Positions 20,241 to 25,096 of a stretch of 25,096 bases of DNA are shown piece after piece. Made by a program: the position numbers and the translations under genes. The stretch's first letter is position 1; each line of letters starts with the position of its first letter. Below the pieces are notes generated by a model. The model was not told the DNA's origin, made no database searches, and saw only the letters and a program-made list of their open reading frames with translations. This DNA comes from Candidatus Colwelliibacteriota bacterium (GTDB lineage: Bacteria > Patescibacteriota > Minisyncoccia > UBA6257 > Colwellbacteraceae), in assembly GCA_023228665.1 (NCBI GenBank), contig JALOAR010000009.1, forward strand, positions 1 through 25,096. The letters are read 5' to 3'.

Positions 20241-20242
20241 AT

Positions 20243-20803
20243 TTATATATCCATTTTTTTATAAGCTTTTATAAGTTTTTTCCAAGATTCGTATAATTCG
20301 CCCATCTCATCCTTTATCTCCGGGAAAAATGAAAGATCGCGCCAATCTCTTTCCAGCTTTTCAAAAGCATCATATGTTCCCCCTTTTTTCTCTTCCTTTA
20401 CAATATCTAAATAAATTCCCTGTGTTAGATGGCTCGCTGAATCCGCAAAAGCAATTATTCTTGCCTCTATTGTTTCTGGCGCAATATCTTTGCAGCGATG
20501 CGCTCGAACGCAATGCAAAACCTTTTCTGCTTTATCCATATCATAACCTTCTTTTTCAAGCCATTTTCTGGCTATTGACTCGCTCATTACCGCATGGTCG
20601 CTCCCGCCGTCATTTACTGAAAAGCCTATATCATGAAACCACATTCCAAGAAGAGTAATTTCTTCGTCCGCCTGCGGATAGCGCTTAAGCATTAGCTCTA
20701 CCCAATTATTTAATTCCTTAAGATGATTTTTTAACGTATCAGCAAGCCTCCATCCCTCTATTTCAGAGTGAAAAAAATTTTTCGCTTTTTCTATAATCTC
20801 CAT
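20243..20803 (-). CDS. HD-domain phosphohydrolase, substrate unknown
   Basis: 186 residues with the HD metal site: H27, H57-D58 (MWFHDIGF), the distal His in VRAHRC and D121 (FADSASHL). HD proteins hydrolyse phosphate esters of nucleotides or related compounds. The segment DHAVMSESIARKWL between H57 and the distal His is common in small uncharacterised HD proteins. Two bases separate its ATG from the end of tRNA-Thr, so its mRNA may be produced by tRNA 3' processing. It leads the operon with prfB, whose start is two bases after the HD stop. Confidence 0.85.
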   Translation of the reverse strand: MEIIEKAKNFFHSEIEGWRLADTLKNHLKELNNWVELMLKRYPQADEEITLLGMWFHDIGFSVNDGGSDHAVMSESIARKWLEKEGYDMDKAEKVLHCVRAHRCKDIAPETIEARIIAFADSASHLTQGIYLDIVKEEKKGGTYDAFEKLERDWRDLSFFPEIKDEMGELYESWKKLIKAYKKMDI

Positions 20804-20804
20804 G

Positions 20805-20876
20805 AGCCGGAGGCGAGATTCGAACTCGCGGCTTGCTGTTTACGAAACAGCTACTCTACCCCTGAGTTACTCCGGC
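20805..20876 (-). tRNA. tRNA-Thr (anticodon CGT)
   Basis: Minus-strand cloverleaf: acceptor GCCGGAG/CTCCGGC, D arm with ACTC...GAGT, anticodon stem GCTGT/ACAGC with loop TTCGTAA (anticodon CGT, reads ACG), T arm GCGAG-TTCGAAT-CTCGC, discriminator T. CCA is not encoded. The HNH pseudogene reads into its first 10 bases and the HD gene begins two bases after it. Confidence 0.95.
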
Positions 20877-21320
20877 TTATATTTACTTATAAATATTTTA
20901 CCCTCCTTAGCTCTCTTACTGGAAGCGCGATTATTTCTGCCATTACCTATATTTAAACCAGCATAGGTTGGGTTTAAAGAATCGCAATTAGGACATATTA
21001 ATCGAAGATTTTCTTCCTTGTTATTACGCCAATTTCCGTCAATATGGTCAGCAACTAATAGAACTTGCTGGGTTTTAGAATTAACTTTCGCCCAACCGCA
21101 CAAACAACACTTATTATTATATTTTCTTCGCAAATATTTTTTAATATGGTTAGATACAATCCCTAAGCCTTGTAACCCGCTGATCTTGCCACTTTTCCAC
21201 TTTTTGATACAAAGCCTGTATTAATATTCCGTCTGACATGAATTACTGCAATATTTATATTCTGAACGTGCTGTTTCTTTACCGCAAACAGGGCATTTAT
21301 TGCGAGGTTTTTTTAGGCAT
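20867..21320 (-). pseudogene. HNH endonuclease gene with two lesions
   Basis: The C-terminal part (about 88 residues, from 21133) is a clear HNH nuclease: CCLCGW, DHIDGNWRNNKEENLRL, CPNCDSLNPTYAGLNIGNGR. The reading frame continues upstream through the usual part of this family (IKKWKSGKISG...VSNHIKKYLRRKY) to a zinc-finger motif (CPVCGKETARSEYKYCSNSC), but two lesions cut it: an in-frame TAA at about 21230 and a seven-A run at about 21308-21314 that puts the only ATG (21320) one base out of frame. With six As the product would begin MPKKPRNKCPVCGK. The 3' end is in-frame into tRNA-Thr (stop 20867-20869). It could be a dead homing nuclease, or the A-run may be a sequencing or slippage matter; the TAA is harder to explain. 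Confidence 0.7.
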
Positions 21321-21624
21321 CGGTATATAATTTATGTTAATTAAAACTGCAAAAAAATAATTGCTCGTAATTACAGCTAATAGAATACAAGCGGTATTAT
21401 CGCTTAAAAAAATTATTTATTCAATTTATTTTTAAGTAATGAAGCTAAAAACCGTTAAATAAAGGATTATATTGATAAAAATATTTTACCTAATTTAATC
21501 ACCATCTGCCTCATTGCTTCAGCAAGCAGCTATATCTCATTAGTTATATAAGGGACTATTTTTATAGTTTTTCCTAAAAATCTGCCCTCTCCTATCTACC
21601 CCGGACATAACGCCACACGTAAAA
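21321..21624. other. Intergenic AT-rich stretch without recognised features
   Basis: About 300 bases, rich in A and T, between the HNH pseudogene and the glycosyltransferase. No coding frame of more than a few dozen residues, no tRNA and no good terminator is seen. A short hairpin (TTGCTTCAGCAA, about 21516-21527) is the only local structure. It could be the residue of a mobile element. Confidence 0.4.
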
Positions 21625-22335
21625 CTATCCCTTAAAGTAAAGTTTTAAATAAGCTTTTACATAATTTAATTCAGTCCTTAAGAGGCCTTTTTTCTTAAAT
21701 CTTCTGGCTGAACTTTCCACGGCTATATTATGAGAAAAGATTGCTTTATATCCTGATCTTCTTATACGCAAAGCAGTATCCGCATCATCGCCAAAAAAAA
21801 CAAAAGAAACATCAAAGCCTCCTATTTTTTCCAAAGCTTCCTTGCGAATAGCCATATTTCCGCCAAGAGCTATCGCCCATTTTTTTCTAAAAATAAAATC
21901 TAATATACGCAATGCTGGTATCATTAACACCTGAAAAATATCTGATAAAAATCTACCCAATAAACCGGCATCAGTATAACGATAAGGTCCTGATGCTATT
22001 CCTATCTCATTATTTTTATCTTTTTCAAATATTTCCCATATATTTTTAAGCCAGCCTTTAAAAGGCCTACAATCAGCATCAAGAAACGCAATAATCTCTC
22101 CTCGAGAAGCAGAATAGCCCGCCTGGCGCGCATTATTAGTTCCCTTATTATTTTCAACAACAACCTTGTCAGCGCTTGATGCCGACGCAACATCATAAGT
22201 CCTATCATTACTGCCATTATCAGCAATTATTATTTCATAATCTTCACGTTTAAAATCTTGCGCCTCAAGAGCATCAATAAGAGAAGTTATATTCTTCTCT
22301 TCGTTTAAGCAGGGAATTACTACAGATATTTTCAT
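21625..22335 (-). CDS. Glycosyltransferase family 2
   Basis: 236 residues, a GT-A fold enzyme. Motifs: VVIPCLNEEKNITSLID (4-20), D39 in ADNGSNDRT, the metal-binding D86-x-D88 in FLDADCRP, GGNMAIRKEALEKIGGFD and GDDADTALRIRRSGY. It should move a sugar from a nucleotide donor onto a lipid or glycan. Hydrophobic segments at 125-150 (LLGRFLSDIFQVLMIPALRI) may hold it to the membrane. The start overlaps the stop of the 117-residue gene by one base (TAATG), so the two are translationally coupled; the meaning of this pairing is unclear. Confidence 0.9.
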   Translation of the reverse strand: MKISVVIPCLNEEKNITSLIDALEAQDFKREDYEIIIADNGSNDRTYDVASASSADKVVVENNKGTNNARQAGYSASRGEIIAFLDADCRPFKGWLKNIWEIFEKDKNNEIGIASGPYRYTDAGLLGRFLSDIFQVLMIPALRILDFIFRKKWAIALGGNMAIRKEALEKIGGFDVSFVFFGDDADTALRIRRSGYKAIFSHNIAVESSARRFKKKGLLRTELNYVKAYLKLYFKG

Positions 22336-22688
22336 TAATAATTTATCTTATCGAAACCGTTAAAATGAATTCTTTTATCACTCTTATCAAAAATTTCAAT
22401 AACTTTGAAACTCCCTTTAGTCCAAGGCTCGCTACCTGACATAAAATGCGTTGCCTCAAGTATTATTATACTTCCTAAAGGAGATGAAAGCTGTTGATTG
22501 CCTTTTGTTTCTAGTAAAGGTATTTCTCCTTCTATCCAATAATTCCTTTGACCCTTCTTCAAAAAATCATAAACCTCTCCAACCTTCATATTTTCCGGAA
22601 TACACTCTTCTATCTTTCTATTTCCCCTTTTAAACTCGCTAATATTTCGAAGAGCTAAATCAGGATTATATTCAGTGACTATTCCCAT
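22335..22688 (-). CDS. Conserved 117-residue protein, unknown
   Basis: 117 residues, no membrane segment or signal. I recall similar proteins beginning MGIVTEYNPDLALR and containing 'E-C-I-P-E-N', 'Y-D-F-L-K-K-G-Q-R-N-Y-W' and 'I-I-I-L-E-A-T-H-F' in Parcubacteria-like genomes, without a known function. The many Tyr, Trp and Gly near the middle and beta-rich pattern suggest a small single-domain fold. It overlaps and precedes the glycosyltransferase. A TAAGAT six bases before the ATG may be a leaderless -10. Confidence 0.7.
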   Translation of the reverse strand: MGIVTEYNPDLALRNISEFKRGNRKIEECIPENMKVGEVYDFLKKGQRNYWIEGEIPLLETKGNQQLSSPLGSIIILEATHFMSGSEPWTKGSFKVIEIFDKSDKRIHFNGFDKINY

Positions 22689-22771
22689 TATTTTATCTTA
22701 TTATTTTCATTCAAATCCCTGTCTGTTATAAACAAAAATCTTTTTTTTAACCTTTTTATATTAGAAATTTT

Positions 22772-22845
22772 TGGAGCGGGCAACGGGAGTCGAACCCGCG
22801 TCTTAACCTTGGGAAGGTCACATACTGCCGCTGTACTATGCCCGC
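22772..22845 (-). tRNA. tRNA-Gly (anticodon CCC), CCA encoded
   Basis: Minus-strand cloverleaf: acceptor GCGGGCA/TGCCCGC, anticodon stem TGACC/GGTTA with loop TTCCCAA (anticodon CCC), T arm GCGGG-TTCGACT-CCCGT, discriminator T75 then CCA at 22774-22772. It is the only one of the three intact tRNAs with an encoded CCA. It is followed by an A-rich stretch and the 117-residue gene. Confidence 0.93.
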
Positions 22846-22851
22846 ATTTCT

Positions 22852-23121
22852 TTAGCGAGAAGGCGCCACTATTATAGTCTGCTCGTCAGGAAAGCGATAA
22901 TTAAACTTTGATTTTATTTCCTTAACTAAATTCTCCGGATGAGAAAGATATTCTATCCGTTCCTCAAGATTTTTATTTTCTTCTTTCATCTCGTCAGATA
23001 AAGTCTCAACCTGATCTATTTCAGCAAAAAGCTCTTTATATTCGCCTACCATGCCAAAAACCTGGTACCCGACAAAACCTATTGCGGCAATCAGTGCCGC
23101 TACGATAAAATAACGCCCCAT
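22852..23121 (-). CDS. FtsB/DivIC-like septum formation initiator protein
   Basis: 89 residues: a short cytoplasmic start, one transmembrane segment (about 5-24), then a heptad-like coiled coil (about 28-60, EYKELFAEIDQVETLSDEMK and on) and a C-terminal beta element, HPENLVKEIKSKFNYRFPDE, ending in IIVAP. That is the organisation of FtsB/DivIC, which bridges division proteins FtsL and FtsQ at the septum. Here it lies 27 bases after lepA and just before tRNA-Gly. Length fits the family. FtsL and FtsQ genes are not in the window. Confidence 0.85.
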   Translation of the reverse strand: MGRYFIVAALIAAIGFVGYQVFGMVGEYKELFAEIDQVETLSDEMKEENKNLEERIEYLSHPENLVKEIKSKFNYRFPDEQTIIVAPSR

Positions 23122-23148
23122 CCTAATATGAATTTTAGAGTTTACAGA

Positions 23149-24897
23149 TTACTTTTTCAATAATTCCTTAAAAATCTCTGGCGATATAGTTACTTTTCCT
23201 CTTTGTTTAAGCCTCTTTTTGCCCCTTTTCTGCTTCTTCCAAAGCTTTTCTTTTCTTGTCCTATCTCCTCCGTATAAATAACCCGTAACATCTTTTTTAA
23301 GAGCAGAAATATTTTCTCTTGCTAAGATTTTTCCCAACCCTTTTACTTGTATCGCCTGAACAAATAGTGCGCGAGGCAAAAGATTCTTTAATTCTTCCGC
23401 TATTTTCCTTGCCGCTCTCGGAGCTTCATCTTTATATACAATTCTCGTAAGGCCAGGAACTTCTTCTTCTGCAACTAAAACCTCTAACTTAGTTACATTC
23501 GCCGGTTGATAGCCAAAAAAACTATAGCTAAAAGATGCATACCCTAAAGAAACAGATTTTAATTTATCGTCAAAATCAGATACAAGCTCGGCAAGAGGCA
23601 TCTTCGCCTTAATTATTACATTATCCTCTAGCGATTCTGTTTGCTCGCTCGACATTTTAAAAAAACCTCTAAGCGACATTACTTTTCCTAAATATTCTTT
23701 TGGAGACATTATCCTTATCGAAACAACCGGCTCTTCTACCTTTATATATTCTTCCGGAAAATCCTTTGGGCTTTCTATTATTTTTTCCCCCTGTTTGGTA
23801 GTTACTTTATAAGCCACAGACGGAAAACTAGTAACAACAGATAAGCCAAATTCCCTTTCTAGCCGTGTTGTCACTATTTCAAAATGAAGCCTGCCTAAAA
23901 AACCGGCTTTAAATCCCCGGCCTAAAACCTCGCTGTAATCCGGCTCTATCGTTATCGATGAATCCATGAGCCTTAATTTATTTAAAGCAGATTGGAGATC
24001 GTCATATTTATCGCCCTCTTCCGGATAAAGAGAGACGAAAACTACCGGATTAGGAGGCGTATAGCCCGGCAAGGGAATATCGCCGATAGTATCGCCTATT
24101 TTAAGAACTCCCGGATCCTTTATGCCGGTAGCAATATAGCCTATTTCTCCTTCTGAAAGTTCTTCCGCTACTTTCGTCTCTGGAGTAAATATTCCAACTT
24201 CTTTTGCTATAAATTGCCTGTTTGCGCCTATCAGCTTTGCAGATTCTTTAGCCTTAAATGAACCGGAAAAAATTCTTACATAAGCAACTATGCCTTTATG
24301 GTCATCGTATATAGAATCAAATATAAGAGCTTGCTTGCCCTTGCCTCTTTCTGGCGGTGGTATTTTTTTTATAACCCCTTCTACTAATTCTTTTACGCCC
24401 TCGCCGGTTTTTGCAGACACCTTGAATATATCTTCTTTATTGCAATTTAAAAGCTTAGAAAGATCTTCTATAACATTCTCAAGATCAGAAGGATTAAGAT
24501 CAATCTTGTTAACACAACCAATTATTTTAAGACCAGCCAGCTTGGCAGCTTCATAATTAGCTAAAGTCTGGGCCTGAAGGCCCTGGGTCGCATCAACAAG
24601 CAAAACAGCCCCTTCAACAGCAGTTAAAGCGCGCGATACTTCATAGCCAAAATCACTGTGTCCCGGAGTATCAATAAGATTAAGCTCATAATCCTCGCTT
24701 TTATAACTATAAGCCATCCTCACCGGAGTCATTTTTATCGTTATGCCTCTTTCTCTTTCCAACTCCATTGCATCCAAATATTGAGGCTTCATTTGCCTCT
24801 TCACGACCGTATCGGTCATCTCAAGCATCCTATCAGCAAGAGTAGACTTGCCATGATCTATGTGGGCTATTATTACGAAATTTCTAACCGATTTCAT
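23149..24897 (-). CDS. lepA: Elongation factor 4 (LepA)
   Basis: 582 residues. LepA is a ribosomal GTPase related to EF-G that acts in initiation and back-translocation under stress. Seen: G1 AHIDHGKSTLADRMLE, G2 RGITIKM, G3 DTPGHSDFGYEVSRAL, G4 NKIDLNP, domain II, and the LepA-specific C-terminal part ending in LARENISALKKDVTGYLYGGDRTRKEKLWKKQKRGKKRLKQ, which together distinguish it from TypA and EF-G. The ATG at 24897 is preceded by CATAAT, seven bases away, so the mRNA may be leaderless. It appears to be the first gene of lepA-ftsB. Confidence 0.97.
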   Translation of the reverse strand: MKSVRNFVIIAHIDHGKSTLADRMLEMTDTVVKRQMKPQYLDAMELERERGITIKMTPVRMAYSYKSEDYELNLIDTPGHSDFGYEVSRALTAVEGAVLLVDATQGLQAQTLANYEAAKLAGLKIIGCVNKIDLNPSDLENVIEDLSKLLNCNKEDIFKVSAKTGEGVKELVEGVIKKIPPPERGKGKQALIFDSIYDDHKGIVAYVRIFSGSFKAKESAKLIGANRQFIAKEVGIFTPETKVAEELSEGEIGYIATGIKDPGVLKIGDTIGDIPLPGYTPPNPVVFVSLYPEEGDKYDDLQSALNKLRLMDSSITIEPDYSEVLGRGFKAGFLGRLHFEIVTTRLEREFGLSVVTSFPSVAYKVTTKQGEKIIESPKDFPEEYIKVEEPVVSIRIMSPKEYLGKVMSLRGFFKMSSEQTESLEDNVIIKAKMPLAELVSDFDDKLKSVSLGYASFSYSFFGYQPANVTKLEVLVAEEEVPGLTRIVYKDEAPRAARKIAEELKNLLPRALFVQAIQVKGLGKILARENISALKKDVTGYLYGGDRTRKEKLWKKQKRGKKRLKQRGKVTISPEIFKELLKK

Positions 24898-24968
24898 CTA
24901 CCGGATTATGGCACAAAATTATCTCAAAACTCAAAATTCAAAGCTTAAAAATAAAAATATCTAGCCTT

Positions 24969-25096
24969 TTATCTCTTACCCTTTAACGTGATCACGCTCG
25001 CTCCGAGCATCTTTGAGATTTCTTCAAGTTCAGATAGTAGATTATTAACATCCATTTTAGTTGCATCTCTTAAAAGACCTAGCCAGTATTTGCTTT
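24969..25096 (-). CDS. Four-helix-bundle protein (23S rRNA IVP family), C-terminal end
   Basis: A minus-strand frame stays open to the right edge (41 residues visible; stop TAA 24971-24969). It reads SKYWLGLLRDATKMD and then LLSELEEISKMLGASVITLK. That matches the last helix of the 'four helix bundle protein' family, whose C-termini read '(T/S)xxWLxLLxxa ... ll.e.eEl.kiL.kii.tlk'. The family includes proteins encoded in 23S rRNA intervening sequences, but free-standing copies are common and their role is unknown. The N-terminal part is outside the window. Confidence 0.75.
   Translation of the reverse strand, partial: SKYWLGLLRDATKMDVNNLLSELEEISKMLGASVITLKGKR

Noticed and set aside
21512..21560. 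Possible tRNA-Thr remnant (cagctatatctcattagtta resembles the D arm)
   Set aside because: Similarity is short and interrupted, and no anticodon or T arm can be matched; chance in AT-rich DNA cannot be excluded.
1..25096. CRISPR array, rRNA genes, insertion sequence with DDE transposase, phage genes
   Set aside because: None seen: no regularly spaced repeats, no rRNA signature and no transposase, integrase or phage-structure motif on either strand.

Overview
The window looks like a chromosomal segment of a small-genome, moderately AT-rich bacterium, most likely of the Candidate Phyla Radiation (Patescibacteria/Parcubacteria-like). This is inferred from gene content: very compact gene packing, short single-domain proteins of types I associate with that group (Gmad2 lipid-surface-type protein, viroplasmin-type RNase H, SpoIIID-like regulator, 59-residue membrane protein), many starts without a Shine-Dalgarno sequence, and an order of housekeeping genes that is only partly conserved. 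TGA is used as a stop (for example at the end of the HEPN gene) and release factor 2 is present, so the code is standard.

Layout. 1-1010: the 3' end of fmt followed by uppP. 1115-1705: an Fe/Mn superoxide dismutase between two copies of a 'gtcattcccg...cgggaatcca' dispersed repeat. 1899-2682: the most unusual part, an intact tRNA-Gln(CTG) sandwiched between two different GIY-YIG nuclease ORFs, with a degenerate copy of the tRNA 5' half on the left and an exact copy of the tRNA 3' end (plus CCA) on the right. 2760-4918: an AT-rich accessory block with a small membrane protein, an Apea-like HEPN protein, a membrane-anchored Mrr-type nuclease and two small membrane proteins; it may be a defence locus. 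4951-8622: small membrane or secreted proteins, a SpoIIID-like regulator, a flavin split-barrel protein, a Gmad2 protein and RNase HI. 8731-17277 (minus strand): enolase, slipin, RluA-type pseudouridine synthase, a UvrD helicase-nuclease, two small unknown genes, and TypA/BipA. 17422-17634: a small coiled-coil protein. 17693-20803 (minus): HD hydrolase, prfB, ftsE, ftsX in one tight operon, read out of tRNA-Thr(CGT). 20867-21320: a broken HNH endonuclease gene that runs into tRNA-Thr. 21625-24897 (minus): family 2 glycosyltransferase, a conserved unknown, tRNA-Gly(CCC), an FtsB/DivIC protein and LepA. The right edge holds the 3' end of a four-helix-bundle (23S rRNA IVP family) gene.

How it works together. 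Most genes are core functions: translation (fmt, prfB, typA, lepA, rluA, three tRNAs), envelope and division (uppP, ftsEX, ftsB), glycolysis (eno) and DNA metabolism (UvrD-nuclease, RNase HI). Two expression styles are visible. Several genes have a TATAAT-like box only 6-8 bases from the ATG and no SD, which predicts leaderless mRNAs. Three small genes (6520, 14567, 14912) instead have a TTGAC(A/T) -35 box, a 5' leader, a strong GGAGG and a terminator hairpin that swallows their own stop codon. The recurring association of small homing-type nucleases (two GIY-YIG, one HNH) with tRNA genes is the best candidate here for an undescribed mobile-element lifestyle.
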